DNA of 45,972 bases from Bradyrhizobiaceae bacterium. GTDB lineage: Bacteria > Bacteroidota > Ignavibacteria > Kapaibacteriales > Kapaibacteriaceae. Below are positions 33,600-42,282 of this stretch, piece after piece. How positions within the stretch are numbered: position 1 is the stretch's first letter; each line of letters opens with the position of its first letter. A model generated the notes under the pieces. That model made no database searches, was not told where the DNA came from, and saw only the letters and a program-made list of their open reading frames with translations. A program made the position numbers and the translations under genes. Where the stretch lies: the NCBI GenBank assembly GCA_024103135.1, contig JAGFIZ010000028.1, positions 1 through 45,972 of the forward strand, written 5' to 3'.

Positions 33600-35162
33600 T
33601 TAGCAAAGTTGAAAATCAGGTGCTTTGGAAATTGTTGTCAGCAAGTTTCGTAAACGTCCGCCTGCTGCTCCTTCATCGGCAAGTATCGAAGGCCAATCGT
33701 AATCTGGCGCTCCTTGAAGCAAGGCAGACAAGTAGAAATCCATTCGAGTTTGTGAGACAGGTACCGGAAGCATGAACTGGACGACGCCTGCGACGAATTT
33801 CTTGGCATCGGTGTAATCAGGGAACTGCGAGATAAACGTACCACACTGCTCATCACTCATGCTCTTGATTAACTCGGCAGCAAGCGATCGACGCACCGGA
33901 TAGGTGTTCGTGCTAATCCAGGTGCGATACCCTGCCCATCCTGAAACGTTAGGCGGATCCATCACTGGCTGATCCATGTTGGCTACCCACACATCGGGGT
34001 TGGCAATCGTGACACCAAGTTGTCGTTGCAAACCGGTGAGATACTCAATCGGCGTCTTGATCTGGGCACCACGTAGGGCCGGATCAAAGAAGTGTGCGCT
34101 AGTGAACATGGCCTTGAAGAGTGCTCGCAATTTGAAGTCGGCATTCCTGAACGTAGTGGCAATGTCGGCAATGAACTGCGTTGGCACGTCACCAGGTGAG
34201 CTATACACGAAGTACTTGTAGACCTTCGAAGCAATGAACGTACTCACTGCTTCAGCACGAGCGGTATGAAGGATTTCGATGATGCGGCCGACTTCTTCCT
34301 CACGAACCTGGAAGGCGGTGTTGTTGTCCTCCGTCCTCGCTGGTATCGTCACGCCCAAGTATTGCTTTGCACCGATATCGTGCGCTGCTGCATCAAACCA
34401 GCTCTCATACTTCCCGTTCGGTGCTGGTGCATCGGAGAACATCTGCGTCCTCCAACCGGTAAGTACACGAGCCCCTTCCTTCACATCACCCTCGGTGTAC
34501 CATCCTAGGCCAGTCAGGAAGAGCTCCATGAGCTCACGAGCATAGTTTTCGTTGGCCGTACCAACACTATTGAACGTACCTCCAAGGAAATACAACATGG
34601 CTGCATCGGTGGTGACGTCCAGGGCCATCGTTCGCATGTTCAGAAGCCGATTGCGACGGAACATCAAGTACTGTCGATACAGCATCTGAGGTATGCTGTG
34701 GGTTTCGTCAAACTCGTATTCGGTAACCCAATGACCCGACCAGAACAACGTGATCTTTTCAATCATCGACGGGTCATTGGTCATCCTACCAAGCCACCAC
34801 TTGGCGAAGGCCGACATGTTAACATCCCACTGACGCAAAATCTGATTGCGAGTAGCAAGGTCGGCCCCTTGTGGATCCTCCGTCCACACATCTACCCATG
34901 CACCTGGCGATTCAGGAGCAGGCTCGTTATCATCACCAAGAAGCTCCTCCACTACATCGGCAGCAGTCCTACCAACAAGCGATGCTGCCTGCGTGTAGGA
35001 AGGCCCGAATCCTGTCCGTCGTAACAAATGCAAGGCATCATCAAGCGTTAGAGGCTGCGTGTATTCCTCAGCGCCTGCCTCAAGGATCATTGGCTGTGCG
35101 TCAGCGAGTTCTTCTCTTCGCATGCCACGCAGCAGACTCGTAAAAACCGCTCTCCTATTCAT
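33600..35162 (-). CDS. DUF1800 family protein
   Basis: 520 residues. It shows the DUF1800 signature LHLLRRTGFGPSYTQAASLV, LFWSGHWVTEYEF, NENYARELMELFLTG (NYARE is a hallmark) and NVSGWAGYRTWIST. The N-terminus (MNRRAVFTSLLRGM) lacks a typical hydrophobic core, so its export route is unclear. DUF1800 is nearly always paired with DUF1501, suggesting that the two act together. It begins 2 bp after the OmpA gene stop and ends 10 bp before DUF1501. Confidence 0.93.
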   Translation of the reverse strand: MNRRAVFTSLLRGMRREELADAQPMILEAGAEEYTQPLTLDDALHLLRRTGFGPSYTQAASLVGRTAADVVEELLGDDNEPAPESPGAWVDVWTEDPQGADLATRNQILRQWDVNMSAFAKWWLGRMTNDPSMIEKITLFWSGHWVTEYEFDETHSIPQMLYRQYLMFRRNRLLNMRTMALDVTTDAAMLYFLGGTFNSVGTANENYARELMELFLTGLGWYTEGDVKEGARVLTGWRTQMFSDAPAPNGKYESWFDAAAHDIGAKQYLGVTIPARTEDNNTAFQVREEEVGRIIEILHTARAEAVSTFIASKVYKYFVYSSPGDVPTQFIADIATTFRNADFKLRALFKAMFTSAHFFDPALRGAQIKTPIEYLTGLQRQLGVTIANPDVWVANMDQPVMDPPNVSGWAGYRTWISTNTYPVRRSLAAELIKSMSDEQCGTFISQFPDYTDAKKFVAGVVQFMLPVPVSQTRMDFYLSALLQGAPDYDWPSILADEGAAGGRLRNLLTTISKAPDFQLC

Positions 35163-35164
35163 GG

Positions 35165-37150
35165 CTACCTCAGTGGAGTTGTGATGGTCAAGGAAACTGT
35201 TCTACAGTAGAACCTGCCTTCTGGCAGTGAGTTGTCGTATGGTAGGATGGATGGTCCAATCCCCTCGACCTTCGTGATGGCTAGGGAGGGGGCTATGGAT
35301 TGCGCTGCTCGTTCAACGGTCTTGGCACGAGCCGTGGATAGATCTACGTTATGCCGAAGCTCACCAAGCTTGTCGGTTGAACCCGTGATGGTGGCTGTAC
35401 TGCCATCGCGGACGGCTGCCTGTATCACTCGCTGCATCATGCTCAGATTCTGCTTGGAGATGTCTGACTTGTCGTAGTCAAAGACGATGAGCGACAAGCG
35501 GCTGACTTCAAACTGATTCGTTGTCTTGTGAATACCAAAGCGGGTGCTTCCTGCTGCTGTGCTTCCACCGTGCTCGTCAACGATAAGCGTTGCGTCCAAG
35601 GTGTCGGTCGAGCCGACAAGCGGACCAATCTGATTCGTGAGCTCCTGGTCGAGATTGAAGGTAACCTCGCTCGGCGGTACACCCGAATGCGCCCGTGTTG
35701 CAACCTCACGTCCATGATGCTTGACGAGCAATCGCCAACTCTTCACCCGCTCCGGATGCTCGACCCGTGCTCGAAATACCTGCGTGGGCTGCGTTGCAAC
35801 GTATTCCATGAATCGACTGTGTACAATCGGTGCTAGTAATAATGGATCCGACGCGTCAAGTTCTACCCGACGATTCTCCTGAATACCTTCAGCATACATT
35901 TCGTTACTCGTCAAGGAGGGTTTGTCTTGTGTGCGGACAACAAACCGGTCCGGTGCAATCCCCCATCGTTGCTGAATGTATGTTGCAACAGCCGAAGCCC
36001 GCTCTTGAGCTAGACTCCGTCTGTCGGCTAGAGTCGCCCGCTCTGCTCCATCAGAGGTCCCCGTAACAACAAGCTTCGCAGAGCTATTCTCGCTCATGCG
36101 CTTGCCAATAACGTCCAGCATCTTGTGATAGATGGGCAGTGTTTCGCGTGGAAGCTTGGCTTCGGAGAATGCCGACGTCGGTTCGGTACCAACATACTTC
36201 GGTGGTAGTGCTGATGATGCCGAATCAAAGAACACATACGGTAGCAATGGGAACGTCTGCGTCACCACAGTCTCTTGCACCGTCAACGGATTGGTAGAAA
36301 GTGCAACAATGGTTACTGGCTCCGGCGTGGCCTCCACAACTGGAGGAGGCGGTGGTGGCGGAGGTGGTGGTGGCGGAGGGGGCGGTGCAGCTTCGGTAAA
36401 TCGATAGCGCAGGTAGAGTCCGGCCGATACCCAGTCCTGCCTCCATGTTGCCTCGGTGGTAAGATTGTTCAGCCCATAACGATAGGACACCTGCGGGATG
36501 AGCTGGAAGTTCTTGGAGAGATCGATGACGTAACCCAAGCCCCCTGACACACCATAGCTTGTTCCAAGTCCGGGGAATGGACCCGATCCTGTTGTCCGCC
36601 TTTGCAAACCATCAGGGAATAACACGCCATCTGGACTAACAATCATCTCCGTCTGATTGTAGGTATTGCCGACAATGGGGTTCCCGGCATCAGCGGTGAG
36701 TCGAACACAGAGTGGAATGGCTTCGAGTGGGTGAAGTTGAACACCAACCTCGACCATCACATAACCGAGCGTGGCGGTAAAGTCGTGTTGTCGAACGAGT
36801 CGGACGTACTCATTCGATCGCGGATCAAGAACTTCGAAGTTGTCCGTGCTATTGTGCTGCAGCGATGCTGGACGATTGGCGTAGGTAACGCCTCCGCACA
36901 ACTCCAGGAAGCTTCCCAGCACAGCGTAGTTCACCTCGAGTCCACCATAGTACCCAAGCGAAGTACCATCGGCGAACGTACCGCAATCGGTACTGCCTAA
37001 GATGACGGGAATCGAGCTCTTGTTGAACTGATAGAGAGCACCACCACGAATGCCTACGGACAATGGTGATGGCGTAGCCTCTTGTGCGACGACGGCACAA
37101 GAGCATAGCACGAATAGCACTGCGAGTGCAAGGCGGTAACGGTTACGCAA
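35165..37150 (-). CDS. Outer-membrane beta-barrel protein with polyproline linker and two OmpA-like domains
   Basis: 661 residues if the TTG at 37148-37150 is the start, giving a clean signal peptide (MRNRYRLALAVLFVLCSCA). A further upstream TTG (37240) overlaps lysE and is less likely. A porin-like barrel (about 25-250; VGIRGGALYQFNKSS, LGYVIDLSKNFQLIPQVSYR) is followed by 15 consecutive prolines (about 255-270). Next comes a first OmpA-like domain (about 300-445; VVTGTSDGAERATLADRRS, NRRVELDAS), a beta linker, and a second OmpA-like domain (about 550-661; IVFDYDKSDIS, ITGSTDKLGELRHN). The same order recurs in the protein at 40300-42282, a paralogue. It should bind peptidoglycan from the outer membrane. 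Confidence 0.85.
   Translation of the reverse strand: MRNRYRLALAVLFVLCSCAVVAQEATPSPLSVGIRGGALYQFNKSSIPVILGSTDCGTFADGTSLGYYGGLEVNYAVLGSFLELCGGVTYANRPASLQHNSTDNFEVLDPRSNEYVRLVRQHDFTATLGYVMVEVGVQLHPLEAIPLCVRLTADAGNPIVGNTYNQTEMIVSPDGVLFPDGLQRRTTGSGPFPGLGTSYGVSGGLGYVIDLSKNFQLIPQVSYRYGLNNLTTEATWRQDWVSAGLYLRYRFTEAAPPPPPPPPPPPPPPPVVEATPEPVTIVALSTNPLTVQETVVTQTFPLLPYVFFDSASSALPPKYVGTEPTSAFSEAKLPRETLPIYHKMLDVIGKRMSENSSAKLVVTGTSDGAERATLADRRSLAQERASAVATYIQQRWGIAPDRFVVRTQDKPSLTSNEMYAEGIQENRRVELDASDPLLLAPIVHSRFMEYVATQPTQVFRARVEHPERVKSWRLLVKHHGREVATRAHSGVPPSEVTFNLDQELTNQIGPLVGSTDTLDATLIVDEHGGSTAAGSTRFGIHKTTNQFEVSRLSLIVFDYDKSDISKQNLSMMQRVIQAAVRDGSTATITGSTDKLGELRHNVDLSTARAKTVERAAQSIAPSLAITKVEGIGPSILPYDNSLPEGRFYCRTVSLTITTPLR
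36339..36383. repeat. GGN-rich microsatellite encoding 15 prolines
   Basis: Plus-strand ggc/ggt/gga triplets repeat without interruption inside the OmpA gene. Codon use is mixed (CCG, CCC, CCT, CCA), so the tract is not a simple expansion of one triplet. It spans the barrel-to-OmpA linker. Confidence 0.7.
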
Positions 37151-37229
37151 TACAGAGGTCCAGTATGGTGTGTCACCTGCACAATCCCAATCGATCTGTT
37201 GAGTTACAACACAGGAATCTCGCGAATGG

Positions 37230-37970
37230 TCAGGCCGCAAAGATTAATCGAAGAAGCTCATGCCACTTGGTTAGCAAAATAATACGCAAGCCATAAAAAG
37301 TACCGAAGCCAATGAGCGTTACACCACTCACTTGCTGTATTCTCAGAATAAACGTTGGCGTCATCCTATGCCTGAAAGCAACGACCAAGCGTACCAAGGT
37401 GGTAAGCCAAAGAACGTTGCCGACGCCAAAGCCGAGCGAAAATGCAAGGCTGTTAAGCAACGTCAGCTCGAACCATTCCAACTTCTGAATAAACGTCGTC
37501 ATCCCTGCCAGCGCCGGCACGAAGGTCGGGTTTGCAAGATTGGCCAGGGCGAAGCCAACGCCAACAAAGAAGGGACCGTGACCTTTCACCCACTCAACGA
37601 ATCCGGAGGCACGTGGTTTACTGTCCTCATCGATCTTCTGGACGGGCTTCTCCCGCATCTGGAAAATCCCGAAAACGATCATGAGCACCACAATTGAAAG
37701 CTGAATGGCCAGTGGTGCCAAGGGCGAAGTATTCTCAAGGGCGACGAGTGCTTTAACGACAGCCGATGTTGCCATCATGGCCAAGGCACAGTACACCACA
37801 TCGAACAATCCGGCACCAGCGATCAGTTTGAGTGCAGCGGTCAGATTGTCGCGAACGGCAGTGCGGATCGATGCCATGCTAATGGGGCCAGGGGGGATGG
37901 CCAGGATGTAGCCAACCACGACTCCGATGACTAATGCAGTAATCACGTAGCCGAAACCTACGAATAGCAT
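37230..37970 (-). CDS. LysE-family amino-acid exporter
   Basis: 246 residues with about six membrane segments. The N-terminal motif YILAIPPGPISMASIRTAVR with the PPGP signature and the middle LANPTFVPALAG identify the LysE/RhtB translocator superfamily, whose members export lysine, homoserine, threonine and related molecules. The substrate cannot be told. The ATG at 37968-37970 is divergent from the amino-acid permease at 38051, so an importer and an exporter share one 80-bp intergenic region. It ends just before the OmpA gene on the same strand and probably leads that operon. Confidence 0.9.
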   Translation of the reverse strand: MLFVGFGYVITALVIGVVVGYILAIPPGPISMASIRTAVRDNLTAALKLIAGAGLFDVVYCALAMMATSAVVKALVALENTSPLAPLAIQLSIVVLMIVFGIFQMREKPVQKIDEDSKPRASGFVEWVKGHGPFFVGVGFALANLANPTFVPALAGMTTFIQKLEWFELTLLNSLAFSLGFGVGNVLWLTTLVRLVVAFRHRMTPTFILRIQQVSGVTLIGFGTFYGLRIILLTKWHELLRLIFAA

Positions 37971-38050
37971 GCTAACTTGAAAAATTCCTTGTCCTGGTTT
38001 CTATCCACAACAAGGTCATCGACGCACTACCTCACATCCGTCAACTGATT

Positions 38051-39526
38051 ATGTCTCAACACGTTCAGTCGCCACAACTCAATCGTGCATTAGGACTCTT
38101 CACCACGACCATGCTCGTTATTGGTAGCGTCGTTGGTTCCGGAATTTTCAAAAACCCTGCGAGTATGGCCGCCTTGGTTCAGTCGCCCGAGCTCTTGATG
38201 CTCGTATGGGTGGTTGCAGGCATCGTCACATGCTTTGGTGCACTGACGATTGCAGAGGTGGCCGGACTGATTCCAGCAACGGGTGGACAGTACGAGTACT
38301 TCCGAGTCATCTACGGCGATACCACTGCATTTATCTATGGATGGGCCTTCTTCATCGTCATCCAGACTGGTTCCATTGCCAGCATTACCTACGTCTTTGC
38401 CTACTATCTGAATTCATTGTTTCCGTTGTGGACGTTGCCGGATTCAGTTGTTCAATCCTATAGTGTGGCCTTGCCGTTCGGCACCATCTACCCTCTTGGT
38501 GAAATCGGAATCAAGATTGCCACGGCTTCTGCCATCATCATCTTGACGATCATCAACATCGTTGGAGTACGTGAGGGCGGGAGAGTGCAGAATTTGTTGA
38601 CGGTTTCAAAGATTGCTGCGATCCTATTCCTTGTGGTAGCGGCCTTTGTCTTTGGGAATGGGTCAATCTCGCACTTTACCACAAGCGCCGTTGAAAACGT
38701 ACCTGTGGGCATGGCGCTCATGACGGCCTTGGTGATAACACTGAACAAGGCCTTGTGGGCATACGATGGCTGGAATACCGTTACGGCAGTCGCAGGCGAA
38801 ACGCACAATCCACAGAAGACCATACCAAGGGCGTTGTTGCTTGGCTCGTTGAGCATCCTTGGAATCTACATCGTCATCAACCTCGCCTACCTCTACGTCC
38901 TTGATGTTTCGGCACTCGCTGCATCCGAGAGTGTCGCAGCCGATGTCGCGAGAGTTGCGTTGGGACCGTGGGGACTCACCTTCGTCGCCCTTGCCGTCAT
39001 CATCTCAACACTCGGAACTAGCAACGGCACCATCCTGCAGAGTGCACGCATCTTCTATGCAATGGCCGTGGATGGCTTGTTCTTTAAGCATGCGCGGACG
39101 ATTCACCCGACGTTTAGAAGTCCGTCAGGAGCCTTGATCTCTCAGTGCGTATGGAGCTGTGTTCTGGTGTTTTCAGGCACCTTCGACATGCTCACCGAGA
39201 TGCTCATCTTCGTCAGCTGGGGTTTCTATGGACTTGCCGCTGCTGGGGTGTTCATCCTTCGCAAGCGGATGCCCGACGCTCCACGCCCCTATCGTACATG
39301 GGGCTATCCGATCGTGCCGGCAATCTTCATAGCCTTTGCTGCTGCCTTCCTGGTGTTTTCGTTGTATTCAGACTACCAACAATGGAAGATTGGCAAGGAG
39401 CTCGGAACGGATCCGATTCTTAACAGCGTCTACGGATTGATCTTGCTAGCCACATCGATACCAGCATACATGCTGTTTCGCCGGAGCAATCGGCAGGGTA
39501 AGCACATGAAGGACGTGGGTCACTAA
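38051..39526 (+). CDS. APC-family amino-acid permease
   Basis: 491 residues with 12 predicted membrane helices. The first helix carries TTTMLVIGSVVGSGIFKNPA, with the GSGIF motif of APC-superfamily exchangers. WAYDGWNTVTAVAGETHNPQ (helix 6 region) and TLGTSNGTILQSARIFYAMA are the typical LAT/AdiC-type segments. Likely an amino-acid uptake or exchange system in the inner membrane; the substrate is unknown. The ATG at 38051 is divergent from lysE. The gene ends 11 bp from the convergent outer-membrane barrel gene. Confidence 0.92.
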   Translation: MSQHVQSPQLNRALGLFTTTMLVIGSVVGSGIFKNPASMAALVQSPELLMLVWVVAGIVTCFGALTIAEVAGLIPATGGQYEYFRVIYGDTTAFIYGWAFFIVIQTGSIASITYVFAYYLNSLFPLWTLPDSVVQSYSVALPFGTIYPLGEIGIKIATASAIIILTIINIVGVREGGRVQNLLTVSKIAAILFLVVAAFVFGNGSISHFTTSAVENVPVGMALMTALVITLNKALWAYDGWNTVTAVAGETHNPQKTIPRALLLGSLSILGIYIVINLAYLYVLDVSALAASESVAADVARVALGPWGLTFVALAVIISTLGTSNGTILQSARIFYAMAVDGLFFKHARTIHPTFRSPSGALISQCVWSCVLVFSGTFDMLTEMLIFVSWGFYGLAAAGVFILRKRMPDAPRPYRTWGYPIVPAIFIAFAAAFLVFSLYSDYQQWKIGKELGTDPILNSVYGLILLATSIPAYMLFRRSNRQGKHMKDVGH

Positions 39527-39537
39527 GACAATCGAGC

Positions 39538-40242
39538 CTAGAGGACGATGCCAACGGTAATCGTCAGATAGTTCTTGTCCAGCTCGCCTGTCTCTTTACC
39601 GAGCAGATTCGTGAAGGCGTAGGAGATATCGATTTGTGGACGTAGTCCAAGGTCCAGTTCTAACGTCACCCCTACTTGAGCACCAATACGCGTTGCTCGT
39701 GGTTCGGTCTCCATGCCTGGATGCAAGAGATCAGCTACGATCGTCCCATCACTCACCATTGACTTGCGATAGTTGAACATTGCCTCGGCGTGGACTATGG
39801 GAACGAGTACACTATGGATCGGAAGCCATGAAAGCCCAACGGTAATCGGGACAAAGATCGTGCTCGTAGTTAGGTCATACCGATGACCAACGCTGTCAGT
39901 CAGTCGCAAAATCTGTCCAGGGAATCGCACGAAACCAACGCCCCCTGACACACTGAAAGCATTCGACAGACCAATGCGACCATTCGCAGCAAGTGCATAT
40001 CCTAATCGTGCTGCTGTTTCATAGGCAGTACCAATATCGTCGGTCGATAAAACGTTGTACACGTTCGCGATTTCTTCACTCGGTATCGCAGGACCAACCC
40101 GTACGCCAACAACCAGCTTCTCCTTGGTGTCGGAGTCACCCGCATCTGCAGCATTGCACGATTGTGTAACGATGAATGCCAGTGATACAACACTGAGTAG
40201 ACATCGGAGCAGTAACGACCGATTATTTGCCGACCTATGCAC
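39538..40242 (-). CDS. Small outer-membrane beta-barrel protein
   Basis: 234 residues from a GTG at 40240-40242, supported by GGAGG five bases upstream (40248-40252). A signal peptide (about 1-31, LLSVVSLAFIVTQSCNA) precedes alternating beta strands (VVGVRVGPAIP, FSVSGGVGFVRFPG, ARIGAQVGVTLELDLGLRPQ, DISYAFTNL) ending in a terminal strand NYLTITVGIVL. It resembles the barrel parts of the neighbouring OmpA proteins and may be a stand-alone barrel of the same origin. It is divergent from the OmpA gene (57 bp between starts) and convergent with the APC permease. Confidence 0.8.
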   Translation of the reverse strand: MHRSANNRSLLLRCLLSVVSLAFIVTQSCNAADAGDSDTKEKLVVGVRVGPAIPSEEIANVYNVLSTDDIGTAYETAARLGYALAANGRIGLSNAFSVSGGVGFVRFPGQILRLTDSVGHRYDLTTSTIFVPITVGLSWLPIHSVLVPIVHAEAMFNYRKSMVSDGTIVADLLHPGMETEPRATRIGAQVGVTLELDLGLRPQIDISYAFTNLLGKETGELDKNYLTITVGIVL

Positions 40243-40253
40243 TCCAACCTCCG

Positions 40254-40261
40254 TAAGTTTG
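40254..40261 (+). promoter_or_regulatory. Candidate -7 element for the OmpA-dxs operon (TAAGTTTG)
   Basis: Exact TAnnTTTG match 38 bases upstream of the ATG at 40300. A TTG lies at 40227-40229, 24 bases upstream, a little further than the ideal spacing. Confidence 0.45.
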
Positions 40262-40299
40262 CTGTTTCGAATTATTCACTGCACGTTCCTGAACACCCC

Positions 40300-42282
40300 A
40301 TGAACCGCATTCTATCGTTGACGTTACTTTTTGTTCTTGCCGCTGGCCAAGTTTTTGCGGACACGACCGATGTCACTGGCTCGCTTGTACCTGGTTCCCG
40401 TATTGGGTTCTACGGTGCTGCTGCCTTTAACATGTCGTCGCCCAACGTACAGGTGTGGCAACTCCCAGCAAATAGCACGCCATTCCTTGGACGTTATGCA
40501 TCGGATTCGCTGCGGTTCTCCGACGGCTCTACGGGTTTCAGCCTGGTCGGAGGCGTCGCAGCGATGTTCCCGATCAACAGAATGTGGCACGTTGGTGGCC
40601 GACTCGGCATCAATTGGCTGAATGCATCCAGCAGTCTGTCGCAAGGCGTGACTTCTGACACAACGATTCGACATGATTTCTCGGCCTCCGTCATCGCCCT
40701 CGAACTCATGCCTACGGTAGAAGTTCATGACTTGTTCAGCATCCCTGTCTACCTGCTCGGTGGTCTGGAGGTTGGAGTGCCACTATCTTCCTCGCGGGAT
40801 CAGACTTCGTACCTTGATGTGAACAACGCCAACGTTCTCCAGGAGAATACCACTGGTGCAACTTCGATCCCCGCTACGAGCACGCGTATCGCTCTTGCCC
40901 TTGGTGCTGGTTACACCATGGAACTTGGCAAGGATGTGTGGCTTCAACCAGAAGTCTCCTACCGATTGCCTCTCACAAGCGTAAGCTCCGATGCCGATCA
41001 TTCACCATGGAAGATCGGTCAACTTCGTATAGGTGTGAACCTGCTCTTTGGTATTGGGGGCGATGCACCCAAGCCTGAGCCAGATGCAAAGAAGGCCACC
41101 GCTCGACTTGATCCTACTACAGCGCTCGATGGCAGCGGCAGAGAATACGAAGTGCAAAGCCTGAACATCGAAGATGTTACCTACACCGAGATGTTCCCGT
41201 TGGTGCCTTACATCTTCTATCCCGTTAGCAAGGCCACCCCGGATGCTTCAATGCAAAGCACCGAGTCACGTAACGAAAAGGGTGGCTTCGTCCCCGAGAA
41301 ACTTGAACTCGATGCCCTCGAGGTCAACCGCAACCTCCTGAACATCGTCGGTGCCCGTATGCAGAAGATTCCACACAGCACCCTTACCATCACTGGTACG
41401 ACCGATGGTGTAAGTGAAAATGGGAAGGGGGCTTTGGCATCGCAACGAGCACAGTGGGCAAAGGACTACCTGGTCAACTCGTTTGCAATTGCCGATAGTC
41501 GCATTGCACTGCGGACAACACCAACACCGGAGAAGGCAAGTTCGACTACGGATCCTGATGGCGTCGTAGAGAATCGTAGAGCCGAGCTCGCCAGTAACGT
41601 GCCCGATGTGCTGGAGCCACTGGTCATTACTGCCGACAACCAGCGTATTGCAACACCCAACGTTGTAATGTTCCATCCAGTTGTCGAGGGTGCCGATAGC
41701 GTTGATAAGTGGGTCATGAGCGTTACGCAAGCCGGACGTCCACTCCGTGAGCTGTCAGGTACCGGACAGCCAAAGAACATCACCTGGTCCATCAAACCCA
41801 ACGAGCTTTCCGGCTCACAAGTACCCGTTGATTTCTCGTTCACCGCTACTACCAGCAACGGACAAACGGTCGAAGCCAATGGTAGCTTGCCAGTGGACTA
41901 CGTCAGCAGCGTACAAAAGCGCACGGAACGTCTGGCTGATAGGACCATCGACAAGTATTCACTGATCCTGTTTGACTTTGACAAGGCAACGCTGACGGAC
42001 GATAACAAGCGCATTCTGGAGCGGACGGTTCTCCCAAGCATCAAGGCCAATAGCAAGGTGAGCATCATTGGCTACACCGACAGGATTGGTGCCGAAGAAC
42101 ACAACAAGAAGCTTTCGATGGAACGCTCTCAGACAGTGATGGAGTTTCTCAGAAGTCGTGCTACCGATGCTGCCTATACCGCTACCGGCGTTGGTGAAGG
42201 ATCTGAGATCTACTCCAACAACTCCCCTACCGGACGTCAACTCAGTCGTACTGTTCAAGTGATCGTCGAGACTGTAAAGTGA
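40300..42282 (+). CDS. Outer-membrane beta-barrel protein with two OmpA-like domains (paralogue)
   Basis: 660 residues from the ATG at 40300, which starts a signal peptide (MNRILSLTLLFVLAAGQVFA). The barrel-like region (about 20-265; RIGFYGAAAFNMSSPNVQV, LGAGYTMELGKDVWLQPEVS) is followed by a first OmpA-like domain (about 305-450; EMFPLVPYIFYPVSKA, TITGTTDGVSENGKG, NRRAELAS). The second (about 550-660) has LILFDFDKATLTDDNK, IIGYTDRIGAEEHNKK and QLSRTVQVIVETVK. It shares layout and several motifs with the protein at 35165-37150 but lacks the polyproline tract. The stop overlaps the GTG start of dxs (GTGA, 42279-42282), an unexpected coupling of an envelope protein with isoprenoid synthesis. 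Confidence 0.88.
   Translation: MNRILSLTLLFVLAAGQVFADTTDVTGSLVPGSRIGFYGAAAFNMSSPNVQVWQLPANSTPFLGRYASDSLRFSDGSTGFSLVGGVAAMFPINRMWHVGGRLGINWLNASSSLSQGVTSDTTIRHDFSASVIALELMPTVEVHDLFSIPVYLLGGLEVGVPLSSSRDQTSYLDVNNANVLQENTTGATSIPATSTRIALALGAGYTMELGKDVWLQPEVSYRLPLTSVSSDADHSPWKIGQLRIGVNLLFGIGGDAPKPEPDAKKATARLDPTTALDGSGREYEVQSLNIEDVTYTEMFPLVPYIFYPVSKATPDASMQSTESRNEKGGFVPEKLELDALEVNRNLLNIVGARMQKIPHSTLTITGTTDGVSENGKGALASQRAQWAKDYLVNSFAIADSRIALRTTPTPEKASSTTDPDGVVENRRAELASNVPDVLEPLVITADNQRIATPNVVMFHPVVEGADSVDKWVMSVTQAGRPLRELSGTGQPKNITWSIKPNELSGSQVPVDFSFTATTSNGQTVEANGSLPVDYVSSVQKRTERLADRTIDKYSLILFDFDKATLTDDNKRILERTVLPSIKANSKVSIIGYTDRIGAEEHNKKLSMERSQTVMEFLRSRATDAAYTATGVGEGSEIYSNNSPTGRQLSRTVQVIVETVK

Noticed and set aside
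36132..36407. Plus-strand open frame ending in a Gly-rich run
   Set aside because: It is antisense to the polyproline linker of the OmpA gene; the glycine run is just the complement of proline codons.
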